Origin: Notamacropus eugenii
Lineage: Eukaryota; Chordata; Mammalia; Diprotodontia; Macropodidae
Reading direction: 5' to 3'
Length of the DNA: 64,000 nt
Assembly (NCBI RefSeq): GCF_028372415.1
Contig: NC_092872.1
Location: 551,781,705-551,845,704, forward strand
In this document: one piece after another, positions 43,385 through 54,814 of the stretch
Position numbering within the stretch: position 1 is the stretch's first letter
Layout: each line of letters starts with the position of its first letter
Notes under the pieces: generated by a model
Seen by the model: only the letters and a program-made list of their open reading frames with translations
Databases searched by the model: none
Told to the model about the DNA's origin: nothing
Translations under genes and position numbers: made by a program

Positions 43385-43855
43385 TTATTTTATTTGTTAT
43401 TTTTATTTTTAATTTATGAAATAAAACATTTCTATGACATGGTATAATAGACAAAAAAGATGATAGCACATGAAACTGCAAATCTATTAAGTACAACTTT
43501 CTATTTCTTTTAAATGCATAATAATGTTATCATGTAACTTTCATTTTTCCCCCTTTTTTCTTCACTCCCAGTTCTAGAGATGGCTACCATTAGAGACAGA
43601 TATGTATGTGTGTGTACGTATACACACACATCTGTCTCTATGTGTATCTGTATGTATGTGTATATGTGTGTATATGTATATACGTATATGTGTGAAATAA
43701 TTTATACATATTTTTATTTATATATCTTTATATATATTATACATATTTCTTTGTCTGGATGCTGATAGCATATTCCTTTATATGTCCTTTATAGTAGATT
43801 TGGGTATTTACAATAATGAAAATGACTAGTATACAGTAAGTCCACATTTTAGAAG
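43385..43855 (-). mobile_element. L1 LINE 3' end, antisense
   Basis: Parallel to 45160-45480: 'tttttaatttatgaaataaa', 'aaaaagatgatagcacatga', 'ttctagagatggctaccatt' and 'ggatgctgatagcatattcc'. A TG/TA microsatellite (43598-43740) lies inside. Confidence 0.7.
43598..43740. repeat. (TG)n/(TA)n microsatellite
   Basis: Mixed TGTG, TACA and TATA units expanded within the L1 3' end. Confidence 0.9.
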
Positions 43856-43859
43856 TATG

Positions 43860-44335
43860 TCTAGAGTTGGGGGGAAGAGCAGGAATGAGGAATGAGTTCT
43901 TGTATTTGAACTTTGTATAGTTGTCTGACACAACTGTAAAAGATCAAGTTGTGACTGAATGCACAGTGAACAATCTCACTTAGACACCTCTACCCAAGTC
44001 TACCAGGCATGGTTATTTATTGAGGTCATGTTCAATGTGACTTCAAAACTTGATTAAGTAAACAAGTGGCCCCTTGCAAAAGCCTATACCTGATGTGGTC
44101 TCAGCCCAAATGTATTCTGTTAGTAGATGCGCTGCCAAGTGTGACCTCTTTCTTGTTCATTTTAAAAGTTCTTCTCTGGGCTGGCAGAAACCACATGTGA
44201 TTTCATCTCTCCCTACAGTTCTTCCCTCCCCCAGGTAGAAGTCATATTCTTTAAGCAGCTTTATATGATATGAAATTCTTGAATTTCTTGAAGAAAATTA
44301 AGAATATCTTACGTGAAATGTACAAGAGAGATGGG
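43860..44335. other. Unassigned sequence
   Basis: Nothing recognised. Confidence 0.35.
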
Positions 44336-44339
44336 ACCT

Positions 44340-44430
44340 TTGACTAGAAAAGAGGCTGTTACAACTGAAAGGGACCTTAGAGAGCGTTGAGTCTAAACTA
44401 TTTTATTTAATAAAAGAGGAAATTGAAGGT
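44340..44430 (-). mobile_element. MIR3-like SINE fragment, antisense
   Basis: 'acaactgaaagggaccttag' and 'aaagaggaaattgaaggtta' fit MIR3. Confidence 0.55.
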
Positions 44431-44569
44431 TAGCAAGGTTACACTGAAGAATCTGTAGTAAACAACAATAATGAATCTTTAGTAAAGAAGGGAAAACATT
44501 ATTTTATTCTTTTCTAATACTAATTTCTAACCATTGCCTGTTGCTTACATGGACATATCTATGTATCAC

Positions 44570-44718
44570 TGACCTAATACAAAGATCACTGAACTTGGGA
44601 GTTTGGAGGCCCGGGCTTATGATGCCTGGTTCTCACCATCTGAATGACCCAAGGTTAGCAACTTCCTTTCCCTGGCCTTAGTTTTCTCATCTGTACAATG
44701 AGAGGGCAGGAATAGAAA
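44570..44718 (+). mobile_element. MIR SINE
   Basis: 'agatcactgaacttgggagt', 'atgacccaaggttagcaact' and 'gttttctcatctgtacaatg' are MIR. Confidence 0.7.
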
Positions 44719-44850
44719 ACCACAGAATCACTGATTTTTAAATTGGAAACAACTTTAGAGACAATTTATCGCAACCATATTTTACAGTTGAAGTTAGAGT
44801 GGTTAAATGATTAAAGTTAAGGAATCACAGAAGACCTCTGGCCCTCTAAT
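44719..44850 (-). mobile_element. MIR3-like SINE fragment, antisense
   Basis: 'ccacagaatcactgattttt', 'ggaaacaactttagagacaa' and 'attttacagttgaagttaga' fit MIR3. Confidence 0.5.
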
Positions 44851-44854
44851 ACCA

Positions 44855-45115
44855 GGGGCAGCTAGGTGGTACAGTGGATAGAGTGTTTGTTGGACTTGGA
44901 GTCAGGAAGGCTCATCTTCCTGGGTTCAAATTTGGCCCTCAGACACTTGCTGGCTGTGTGACCCTAGGCAGGTCACTTAACCCTGTTTACCTCAGTTACC
45001 TCATCTGTGAAATGAACTGGAGAAAGAAATGGCTAACCCATCTAATATCTTTGCCAAGAAAACCTCAAATAGGGTCATGAAGAGTCAGACACCAATGAAA
45101 TGATTGAACAACAAC
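44855..45115 (+). mobile_element. Marsupial tRNA-derived SINE, full length
   Basis: 'ggggcagctaggtggtacag' head, 'ttggccctcagacacttgct', 'gtgtgaccctaggcaggtca', 'tgccaagaaaacctcaaata', 'gggtcatgaagagtcagaca' and 'gattgaacaacaacc' end. Among the least diverged repeats in the window. Confidence 0.93.
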
Positions 45116-45129
45116 CTCTAACAGATTCT

Positions 45130-45165
45130 TCTCTCTCTCTCTCTGGCTCTCTCTCTGGCTCTCAA
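45130..45165. repeat. (CT)n microsatellite
   Basis: CTCT units with CTGG interruptions just after the SINE. Confidence 0.9.
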
Positions 45166-46110
45166 TTTTTAATTTATGGAATAAAACAAGCATTTCAATA
45201 ATGATGTATAATAAAAAAGATGATTGCCTTGAAACTGCTAATATATTATGCGTAACTTGTTATTCCTTTTAAATATATAATAAAGTTATGTAAATTTCTT
45301 TTTTTTCCTTTTTTTCTTCCTTCCCCATCCTGCCCTAGAGAGGGCTACCATTAGACACAAATAGGCATATATGTCTAAAATTATTCTATACATCTATTTA
45401 TCAACTCTTTCTTTGGATGCAGATAGTATCTTTTTTCATGTCCTTTCTAGTTCACTTGGATATTCATAAGAGTCAAAATGACCTATTCACTCAAAGCTGA
45501 CCTTAAAAGCATAGTGCTGTTACTCTATACCAGTTCTCTTGGCTCTGCTCATTTCACTCTTCATTCTTTTATGCAAGTTCATTCATGTTTTTTTTAAAAC
45601 TATCAAGCTCGTCATTTCTAAAAGCATAGTAATATTCTATCACAATCATATACTACAACTTGTTCAGACATCCCTGCAATTTCCAGTTCTTTGCCACCAC
45701 AAATGGCTGCTATAAACAGTTTAGAATATACAGGTTCTTTTCCTTTTTCCCTAATCATCTTTGGAAATAGACCTAGTAGTGGTATTGCTGGGTCAAAGAG
45801 TATAGGCAGTTTAATAGCTCTTTGAGCATAATTCCAGATTGCTTTTCCAAAAATCAATCAGTTCAAAATTTCACTAACAATGAATTAATGTCCCAAATTT
45901 TCCACATCCCCTCTAATATTTCTCTTTTTCCCTTTCAATGATGTTATCCAATCTGGTAGGTGTAAAACAATATCTCAAGGTTGTTTTCATTTGCATTTCT
46001 CTGATTGAAAATGATTTAGAGGATCTTTTTCATGACTATAAATTGTTTTTATTCATTGGAAAACTGCCTGTTCATAGCCTTTGACCATTTATGAATTGAG
46101 GAATGACTTG
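45166..46110 (-). mobile_element. L1 LINE 3' end with ORF2 C-terminus, antisense
   Basis: The minus strand 45618-45857 reads FGKAIWNYAQRAIKLPILFDPAIPLLGLFPK, KLFIAAICGGKELEIAGMSEQVVVYDCDRILL, the end of L1 ORF2. The 3' UTR lies at 45166-45600, ORF2 upstream toward 46110. The ORF2 motif is better kept than at 6799-7125 but breaks occur on both sides. Confidence 0.88.
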
Positions 46111-46419
46111 CATTCATGGTCTCTTTCTCCTGTACCTCTTTGCCACTCTAATTTCTAAGATCCCTTGTAACTCTTTAACATGATTCTATCTTTCTTTTCT
46201 TTTGTCTTCCAAGATTCTTTTACTCAACAGAATTTTTAAACCTTAAAGTCCTGTTTCATGAGAAGTGAATCAGAAAGGATTTATTAATGATGAATAGGAT
46301 ATGAGTAGTAACCCTTTTAACTAATCTCTAAGATTGTTCTCAAAAGGTCATTGACCACTTCCTCTTTCCCTTTCTTCTTCAAGGTGGCTCCATTGATTTA
46401 TATTTGGACTCAGGGAGAC

Positions 46420-46580
46420 CTCAGCTAAAACTTTGTCTCGGATCATTACTAGCTGCGTCACTTTGGCAAGTCATTCAACTTCTCTGTCTCAGTTTCCTCA
46501 TCTGTAGTGGGGATCATAACACCTACCTCACAGGGTGGTTTTTAGGATCAAATGAAATGACATGTGAAGCACTAAAATGC
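46420..46580 (+). mobile_element. THER1/MIR-type SINE
   Basis: 'ctagctgcgtcactttggca', 'tctcagtttcctcatctgta', 'acctcacagggtggttttta' and 'gacatgtgaagcactaaaat' follow THER1 order. Confidence 0.8.
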
Positions 46581-46682
46581 TCTTGTTATTTCTCCCCATT
46601 AGGCTGTGAGCTCTCTGAGGACTTTCTTTGTATCCCCAGTGCCTGGCAGATAATAAATGTTTACTGACTGACTGAATGACTT
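46581..46682 (+). mobile_element. L2 3' end
   Basis: 'tctccccattaggctgtgag', 'ctttgtatccccagtgcctg', 'gataataaatgtttactgac' are the L2 terminus. Confidence 0.8.
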
Positions 46683-46834
46683 CCTTGAGAATGGAATGTT
46701 TCCTATGTTCACTGTTCTCATAGGGCACTCTGGGTGTGAGCTTATAGCTATGTATTACAGGTGATAAGAAACAAAAACTTTCTGAGCCATCATGAGTGAA
46801 ATACCTTTCATACATCCTAAAGTTCTAGAATTAG

Positions 46835-47000
46835 GTGATCTCTAAGGGATCCGTAAAGGAATTAGAGGTCATCCACTCTAATCCTTATCTCACCAAGAAT
46901 TCTTTGCATATCCTCTCTGACAAAGGGTAACTCAATCTATGTTTGAAGACCTCCACTGATGGGGAATCTACTATTTGTGAGGTGGCATGGTGACTGAAAA
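46835..47000 (-). mobile_element. CR1/L3-type 3' end, antisense
   Basis: 'gaggtcatccactctaatcc', 'ctatgtttgaagacctccac' and 'tgatggggaatctactattt' are antisense CR1. Confidence 0.6.
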
Positions 47001-47004
47001 GTAA

Positions 47005-47750
47005 ATTCCACTTGTACATTAATCTGCATATATGATTTTATGGCTAGAAGGACCAGATATGTCAATTGACTCAATTTAAAAATACTTTTACTATGATTTA
47101 CTATAATTTTTCCTGTCTATGTAAATGCATTTTAAATATAAGCATTGCAAGCATATGGTATCATTTTATTTTGAAATAAAACTTTTTATCCCATTACCTC
47201 TTTTTTCTTTGTTTTGTAAATAATAAAAATGCGCTATATCAAAAATGTAGCTTGATTCTGAGGTATTCTTAAATTTTTGTCCTTTCAAATTAGTAGTCAA
47301 TTAACTTGACATTTTAAACTAGAACAATTTAACTTTTTAAAACATAAAGATTTACTCTAGGCAACCTTGTAAGACTATGCCTTGCGAAGAAGATTGTGTG
47401 GACCTGAGCTGATAGAGAAAATGCCTCCTCTTCTGATGACATCACAGATCCTGTCCCTTTCCCTATGTAGAACTACATGTTAAAGAATTAAGAAGTGGCA
47501 GAATGACCTTGCTGATTAAAAAAAACTGGAAAAGAGTCCCCTAATTTCAACAAGGCAGATTCCTAAGAGCAAGAGTGTTAGCACTTCTCCTCTATTGACC
47601 TATTAGCTCTCTCCCATAATGACTATTTACAGCAGTTACTATTTTTTTTTCTCTTAATTGCTTACCTCCTTTCTCTCTCTGGACCCGTTTTTATCACTTA
47701 TAACATCATACAAAATTCCAAAAAGAAAGAGGCCCAAGTTTCTCTACTCA
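47005..47750. other. Unassigned sequence
   Basis: Nothing recognised; T-rich near 47640-47650. Confidence 0.35.
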
Positions 47751-47757
47751 CCCCCCA

Positions 47758-48371
47758 TAACTCACACACTCACACACACACACTCTCACTCTCTCTCTCA
47801 CTCTCTCACACTCACATGCACTCACACACACACACTCTCACACTCACACACTCTCATACTCTCACATACTCTCATACTGTCACTCACTCTCACTCACTCA
47901 CACTTACACACTCTCACACTCACACTTTCTCACACACACTCTCTCTTACACTCTTTCATACTCTCACACTCACTAACACACTCGCACACTCACACTCTCT
48001 CTCTTACTCTCATTCTTTCACACTCTCACTCACACACACACTCATTCACACACACTCACACACACATTCATTCACACTCATTCACACACTCATTCATACT
48101 CTTTCACACTCTCACTCACACACTCTCACACTCACACTCAACTCACACTCTTGCATACTCACACACTCACACTCACTCTCACTCACACACACACTCACAC
48201 ACTCTCACACTCACACTCACACACATACTCATACTCACATTTGCGCTCACACTCTTGCACTCATACTCTCACATGTTCACTCTCTTACTCTCACACTCTT
48301 GCACTCTCACTCACACACACTCACTCTCACACACACTCACTCATTCACTCACACACACTCACACACTCACT

Positions 48372-48402
<31 letters not shown>

Positions 48403-48440
48403 TTACACACACTCACTCATTCACACACACACTCACCCTC
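47758..48440. repeat. Large (CACT)/(CTCACA) simple-repeat array
   Basis: About 680 bp of CA, CT and CACT units on the plus strand with almost no G. All three plus frames stay open over long parts (for example 47658-48470, 270 codons of Thr/His/Ser/Leu), because C, A and T in these orders cannot form a stop. Not a gene. Confidence 0.95.
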
Positions 48441-48444
48441 CTCT

Positions 48445-49235
48445 TTGAATCCAACCCCTTCCCTCACTAAAGGCTTAGCCCACAATTATCTCGTAAACTG
48501 ATTCTCAAGTTCAGCTCAGGAGTAATCAGCATCTCCTCATTCATCTATTCCTTCCAACTCCCTTTCACTTCTCACTCATCTGTGGTGCCTTCCCTTCTGC
48601 CTTTCATTGTGCTATATTCTGACCGATACTGAAAACTACATGCACATAATTGTCACTCAGTTCTAACATCTTAACTCTACTTTCTGCTCGTCTATCTTTC
48701 ATGGATAAAATGATCAGATAACTGAGGGTCCTAATACATGTTCTCTCTCCATTTCTTTACCACTTATTCCTTCACTGGCCTTGTCACCACAACTTTCCAT
48801 CAGGTCATATTCAATAGGCTTTTTCACTCACGAAAAATCTTTCTGATCTTACCACAGGGTTTGTTACCATGAAACATGCTTCCTTCTTGAAACTACCTTG
48901 GTTTTTGTATCATCACGGGCCACATCCCTCTTCCTGACCCTTCCCGCTACATAGCACATACACACACACACACACACACACCAGAGATATGTATACATTT
49001 CACTTATTTAAAATTCTTTTTTTTTGCTGTCTTCGTTCCACAATCCATTAATAATGGATTATCTGTATCGTTCTATCTATAATGATCACACCAGATGTGT
49101 AGGCTTCAAGTACTACATGTATGTAAAAGCCTCCAAAAATCTTAATTATTAAGTCTAAACACTCCTCAGGCTTTCTTTAGTTACTTATAGAAGAGCTCAG
49201 TTTGAAACTTTACAGGTAAAAAATTAAGAAAAGCA
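48445..49235. other. Unassigned sequence
   Basis: Pyrimidine-rich; (CA)n at 48959-48982. No family recognised. Confidence 0.35.
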
Positions 49236-49239
49236 TCTT

Positions 49240-49540
49240 TTCCCTAAGCATAAGTTTACCATTAACAAGTCAATGGTTCCATGCATTTTGAAGGACATCA
49301 TGGTCACAGATCTGTGGTCTTTATTGATTCCTCTGTCCTGCTGAGACACAAAATGAAAGGTTTCACAATGATGGTAAGGTTTCTACAATGTTCTTATTCC
49401 CTGATGACTTTGCACTCTATGAACTGTTTTACTGAATCCTGCAGAAGCTTCTCAAGGAAATTCACAACAATATGAAAAACAGATCTATTGATTTGCCCAT
49501 TTTGGTCAAGCCAAATATATGAAAAATATGTTTCGTATTT
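49240..49540 (+). mobile_element. RTE-clade LINE reverse-transcriptase fragment
   Basis: Plus strand 49341-49500 reads NERFHNDGKVSTMFLFPDDFALYELF, then LQKLLKEIHNNMKNRSIDLP, matching the RTE RT block in which a GIxxDGK...L.FADD motif is followed by LQxLLxEIHxxSKxxGLDI. Catalytic FADD appears as FPDD. Short and broken. Confidence 0.6.
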
Positions 49541-49544
49541 GGGA

Positions 49545-49955
49545 CAATGGATCTATATGATTTCCCATTTATTTTTTCACCTATTTTGTTAAATATATAC
49601 ATATGCCCATATATATGGTTATATGGTTACAATGTATAAATGTGAATAGATAACTCAACAGGTAGATATCAGTGCCTCTGTGATACTCTCTCCATCAGGG
49701 AAGATTGTTACCTGTCCACATCTTTTTATTCTATTTTTGACCATTACTATCCAAAGTACTGCCAATAGAGAATAAATCAACTATCCTAAAGCATTCACTA
49801 TGTGCTAGACTCTGTATTAATGGGCTGAACACCTTTCCCTAGGTCTTCTTAAACATTGTAGGTACCAGTGAAGGACTGTGTATATTTGTTATTCTTTGAT
49901 CTATTATTGTGATACCTTCTTGCATAAGGTTTATTAGTTTATAATCGACACTGAC
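49545..49955. other. Mostly unassigned sequence
   Basis: 49790-49840 ('cactatgtgctagactctgt') looks like an antisense L2 scrap. The rest is unrecognised. Confidence 0.35.
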
Positions 49956-49957
49956 TG

Positions 49958-50416
49958 TGTCAAAGGGTTGGGATGCCCTCTGGCTCTAAAACAGGTATAA
50001 ATACTCTGAGTTGAGGTTTTACTTGGAGCTTAGTTTTTGGTAAGAAGGTTTGAGTGCCAGATGAGGAGTCTGGGAAGCCACTAAGGAACCTTCCCTCCCT
50101 CCAGCTTTGAGAACCCAGATGTTGTGCTTCCCTTTGTGGTAACTATGGTCAGACAGTTGGGGTCCAATTGTCTGTTGAATTCAGGCAGAGGAAGCCATGT
50201 CTGTTAATCTTTTGATTTCTCTATATTTTCTTTGAAATTCAGAGTGCTGACTCCCTGAACTAACTGAATGATGTATGTACTTGGTTAGAGGAATGATGCA
50301 TGTGCTTGATTAAAGTGATTGTTAACTCTTTGAAAGTTGTTTTCCTTTTATGAATGCAGATCTAAGAACCTGTGATAGCAGGCCCCCCTGTGCATGTTGG
50401 GGTGCTTGCTGTTACA
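49958..50416 (+). mobile_element. LTR fossil related to 33881-34600, apparently solo
   Basis: About 460 bp from a TG start to a TTACA end, with a 'ggtataaatactctgag' promoter-like segment (49997) and a 3' half shared with the LTR at 33881. It is shorter than that copy in the part before the TATA-like stretch. No internal viral sequence adjoins it. Old. Confidence 0.65.
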
Positions 50417-50419
50417 CCT

Positions 50420-50692
50420 TCAAGGTTTCCTTCAAGTCCTAACTAAAATCTCACCTTCTAAGAAGCCTTTCCTGATCCCTAATTCTAGTGCCTCCTCTCT
50501 ATTGATTATTTCTAATTAAATTGATCCTGTATATATCTTACTTTATATGGGTGTTTTCATATTTTCTCCCCCATTACATCATGAGCTCATTGAGATCAGG
50601 GACTGTATTTTACCTTTGTTTGAATCCCTAGTACTTAGCACATAGAAGGCACTTAATAAATGCTTGTTGATGGATAGCCTCAAATTGAATAC
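50420..50692 (+). mobile_element. L2 3' end
   Basis: 'ttccttcaagtcctaactaa', 'agcctttcctgatccctaat', 'tcatgagctcattgagatca', 'gcacttaataaatgcttgtt' are the L2 3' end in order. Confidence 0.9.
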
Positions 50693-50694
50693 TT

Positions 50695-51075
50695 TTTTAG
50701 ATAACATAAATCATAGCCCATTCATCCCTGCCCATTGTGTGACTCTCTTGTATATCCTTCCAGAGTTCATATCTTCCTCATTTTCTCCTGACACATGAGA
50801 TTAGGAGGTCTCAGATTATATGTGCTCCCTATCACCCTCTCTTTGCTTTTCTTCTATTCCAGGGTCACTGTCAAAGCAAAAAGGGTCCATTCAGGAAGGA
50901 AAGTCATTTTGTATTTTCTCTGTGCTACATGGATGCTATGGAACAAAGAACTGATAACCTATAAGAACTTATTTGCACTGAACCTCTTTGTATTTAGCAA
51001 AGTTGGTGCTCAGATAACAGACTCAGCATATCCCAGAGATTATCATAAAGCCAAAACTTAAATGGGGGCTTTGCC
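50695..51075. other. Unassigned sequence
   Basis: An 88-codon open frame (50795-51061) has no recognised family signature and no support as a gene. Confidence 0.35.
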
Positions 51076-51079
51076 CCAG

Positions 51080-51790
51080 CCATTGGTATGGGAGAAAGAA
51101 CTTGATTACCTGCTACTCCCCCTCCCCCAAAATATAAAAATTTCAAGAGACGTAGTTTCTGGGTAATTCATCATTTTATTATTTATGCTAGTGGATAATT
51201 AATTATAATTAATAAAAGGGGCCAGTGACTCTCTTGAATGCCAAAGACACCTCATAGAACCCACTCAATACTTATATGTATAATATGTAGATGTTAAGAG
51301 TATGTGGTCCTAAGGGTGGAAATCAATTCTGATTGGTTAACAATTAATGAGAAAACGAATATTTTAATGAGAGGTTGGCTTATTCTAATGAGGGGCTGAG
51401 GGATATGACTGATCACTAATCTTAGACAAAGAGACTTCTCTCTTATTCAGATCACCCTGGCCTGGGGTAACCTAGAGAAAAAAACAAAGGGGGTTCTACC
51501 TTTACTCAGACTTGAGTGATTAAAACACTATGGGTTGGATTTCCCCAGACCAGAATCTCTTTTGGTCAGATCTAAGTTTTCTCAGTCCCCTCAACCCCCA
51601 ACTTGGAAAAGATTTAATCTCTTTATCAACCCTGACCTTCAAAGACTAATTGGATAGCCTATAGGAAAAGAGGAAATAGAAGGGGGGGGGATGTTAGTCC
51701 TAGTTCAATAATTGGTTATTAATATAAGAAAGAGATAATAACTTACCTCATCCCCTACATTCCAAAATATGGCCAGTCCTTCCCCTCACC
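51080..51790 (-). mobile_element. Possible LTR-element fossil
   Basis: A coherent block whose reverse complement carries an AATAAA-like signal near its end (about 51170-51215) and shares a short segment with 39745-39800. It resembles marsupial LTR sequence to me, but edges and family are unproven. Confidence 0.35.
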
Positions 51791-52189
51791 TAGCTGAGAG
51801 CTGACATACTTCAAGGTCCCTATGACCATCATAGTTGTCTCCTAGGACACCTTCCTCATGGTTCAGCCTACCATATTATATTCTCTGTTCCATTAAAGAA
51901 TGCCAATATGAGGTTGGGATCAATGGTGAAGGAAGTGCCTGCCAGGTGCCAGTTACACACATTGCAAAGATTTGGAGGGCAGAAACTATCTCACATATGT
52001 TACTCATCTCTCTAACATGTATCACACAGTTATCACTTAGCATGGTAACAACTCAATGTTTGTTTTCTGGATATTCTTATAATTTAACAGCATCCTTCTT
52101 AATGATTCCCAGAACTGAACTTAGTACTCCAAGTGAGATTGGATGGGGCCAGAATACAGTGAGACTAGTTTCAAAAATCTATTCCCTTT

Positions 52190-52930
52190 TTTTAAAAAAA
52201 AAATTATACTTACATACTAAAACTTAAATATACAATAAGAACAGAAAAAGAAACATATTATAAACTTAAATAAAAAATAAGAAAAGTAAAACACTGCTGT
52301 ATGAACACAGAATGTAAGAGAATATTCAAAATATACACCAATAAATTTCCATTTCAGGAAAACCTGTATAGTACATACTACACGTTATATTCAGAGTTGT
52401 CTGTCTTTCTTTGCTTCCTTGTAAGTTCTGTTTTCTGTTGTGCTCTTTTTTTACTTTGTTTGTTTTTTCCTCTTCTTCCCTCAAGAAGGCTACAATGAAG
52501 TGTGGATATATTTATGCATATAAATGTAGATGTGTGTGTATATGTATATATATATATATATACATACACATACGTATATGCACACTCATATATATGCACA
52601 CATGTATATATGCACATATACATACAAACACATGCACACACATGTATATATACATAAATATATAAGCATATATATACACATACACACATATATGCATACA
52701 TATACTTAGATATCTATAATCATACTAATATATAGACAGTACATTCCTATGCATTTATGTAAGACCATAATATGCTGATTCATCCTCTGTTCCTCTGAGG
52801 GTGGGTAACATCTTTTTTCATCAGTCCAAGTCTTTCCATATTTTTCTAAGTCCACTAAGTCATTGTTTCCTATACCACAATAATATTCTAATCTTATACT
52901 GTCTATTTTAAATATTGATTTAAATATTGA
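52190..52930 (-). mobile_element. L1 LINE 3' region, antisense
   Basis: 'cctcttcttccctcaagaag', 'tgttcctctgagggtgggta', 'acatcttttttcatcagtcc' and 'aagtctttccatatttttct' follow the antisense L1 3' order. A long TA/CA microsatellite is included. Confidence 0.65.
52530..52700. repeat. (TA)n/(CA)n microsatellite
   Basis: TATA, CACA and CATA units within the L1 3' region. Overlapping open frames here (Ile-Tyr-Val-Cys repeats) are artefacts. Confidence 0.95.
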
Positions 52931-53234
52931 TGAATATAGCTGACATATAGTGTAATTTCCCCATTTTTCTCTTTTGGTTAAATCTCTTTTAGCTTTAACT
53001 TTGTCTGAGCTATTCCCTTTTTAATTCAACTCAAGATTCCATGGATATCTAGGATGCCGTAATCATAGTGTTGTTTCATATGAAGCTTGCAATCCTTTAG
53101 AACCCCCAGACTTTTTTCAGACCAGCTTCTTTCCAACCACATTCATCCCATCTCTCAATCATATAATTCGGCTTATTTTCTTCTGTACCTAAGTGCAAGC
53201 CTTTACATTTATCCCTGTTGAATTTTTTTAAGTT

Positions 53235-53480
53235 CTTTTTTTTGGGAAACAAGCATTTATTTTCTCTTCCTCATATCTCCTCAGTGTGAGGAAAAAATAG
53301 AGAAAACAAAACCCTTGTAACAAAACATGCATTGTCAAATAAAGCAAATTCACACATTGGCCAAGTCCAACAATATGTGATTCCGCATCTCGAACCCATC
53401 ACCTCTTTGTAAGGAGGTAAATAGCATTCTTCCTTCTCAGTCCTCTAGAATCACACTTGGTCATGGTGTTGATCAGCATT
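53235..53480 (-). mobile_element. L1 LINE 3' UTR, antisense
   Basis: 'gaaacaagcatttattttct', 'cttcctcatatctcctcagt', 'cacacattggccaagtccaa', 'cgaacccatcacctctttgt' and 'tcttaaatctttcaaagttt' follow a marsupial L1 3' UTR antisense copy. Confidence 0.7.
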
Positions 53481-54270
53481 CTTAAATCTTTCAAAGTTTA
53501 TCGTTTTCAAATGAATGTGTTTATCTTTTAGATACGTTTCTTCTAAACCACAGACTATTGTTGGGTTTTGTTTTCTTACTCTGTGTGTCACTCATTTTAT
53601 TAGACTGTTTAACCCATTGTCATTTAAATGTATGTGATCTAGGTTTATAATTTCCTTCACTTGTGCCTCTAATGTTGCTTTTGTTTTCCCTAATTCAAGA
53701 TTTTTTGGTTCTCCTTTCCCTTTTAACATAGTGCTTTGTCTCTACAGTTACTTTTGCTTCATCTGCTTTAAGGCAACTCTGTTCTCACAGGGCCTCTTTC
53801 CCTCACTATCAACTCTCCTTCCCCCTTCAACCTTTTTTTTTTTATTTGTCCACTCTTATTTGAGTTTTACTTAATTTAATGATTTCTCTTCCTTTCTTCC
53901 TTCTATTTATGTATCTAATTCTCTCTTTTTTCCCTCTCAGTTAAGTGAGAGTTATTTTAAAATTGCCCTTCTTTACTCTCCTTCAGTTTATCATTTTTTA
54001 AAATCTGTTCTTTTTTTTTCTAAAAAATATTTCTTTACCTTGATCTCTTCATTTATTTTCTTCTCTTATTCTAAATGTTTCTTCTTCGATTCAATGGTCG
54101 TAATACTTATTTACTCCTTTAGTTTCTATTCTTCAAGGAATTAAAGTTTCTGAAGTACTAGATATGAGTTTCTTTTTCTAAAACTTTCTTATCTTATTGC
54201 CTTGTTGATATTGTCCCTTCAACCCCCTCCTCCCTCCACCCTTTTTTTCTTTTCTTTTATGTCTTACTCT
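53481..54270 (-). mobile_element. L1 LINE ORF2 middle, antisense, diverged
   Basis: 'tattgttgggttttgttttc', 'ctgtttaacccattgtcatt' and pyrimidine-rich text after 53800 fit antisense L1 ORF2. Less certain beyond 53950. Confidence 0.5.
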
Positions 54271-54274
54271 TAGA

Positions 54275-54810
54275 AACATCAGCTCTGGTGGAAATTAGTG
54301 GGAATAGAAGTTTTCCATGGTTATTACTTCCCTGTGTCCCAGATCATGTGATTTAATTCTACCTGCTGTGTCTGCTGTTGTCCTCATGATCACTTTTGTT
54401 ACCATTTGCTATGGAGTCTCTTCTCAAGGATCAGGCCCACCCACCTTTCTGGTTACTGGTTGCCCCTGTGGACTTCAATCTGTCTTCTACTGAGGCAAGA
54501 TTTACTTAAGATGAATCTTTTTCTTTCTGCTTATTTCAGTCCTTCCACATCACCTAATTCGCCTGTAGCCTCTCAGTTAGATGACAGCAGTTAATTTCCT
54601 TCATTTTCCTTCATTTCCTTTACTATTAACTTGATTAATATACATCACACATTCTTTGTGTTTTCTATGTCCCATCTCCCCTTTTATACACCTTCCCATT
54701 CTTCAGATTAGTTTAAAAAATTAGACTGATATACCTGTAACTTGGGAGGGTATTATGAGACTTAGTCCAAGCCTGTTACTCTAGTGTTCTATTTCTTTAG
54801 ATTCTACATT
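54275..54810. other. Unassigned sequence
   Basis: Nothing recognised. Confidence 0.35.
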
Positions 54811-54814
54811 CAGC

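Noticed and set aside
47658-48470. 270-codon open frame, the longest in the window
   Set aside because: It is the translation of CA/CT repeats; these cannot form stops on the plus strand. Composition is nearly all Thr, His, Ser and Leu.
51835-52227. 130-codon open frame
   Set aside because: No recognisable motif, no splice-site or codon-bias support, and it ends in an A-rich stretch near L1 sequence.
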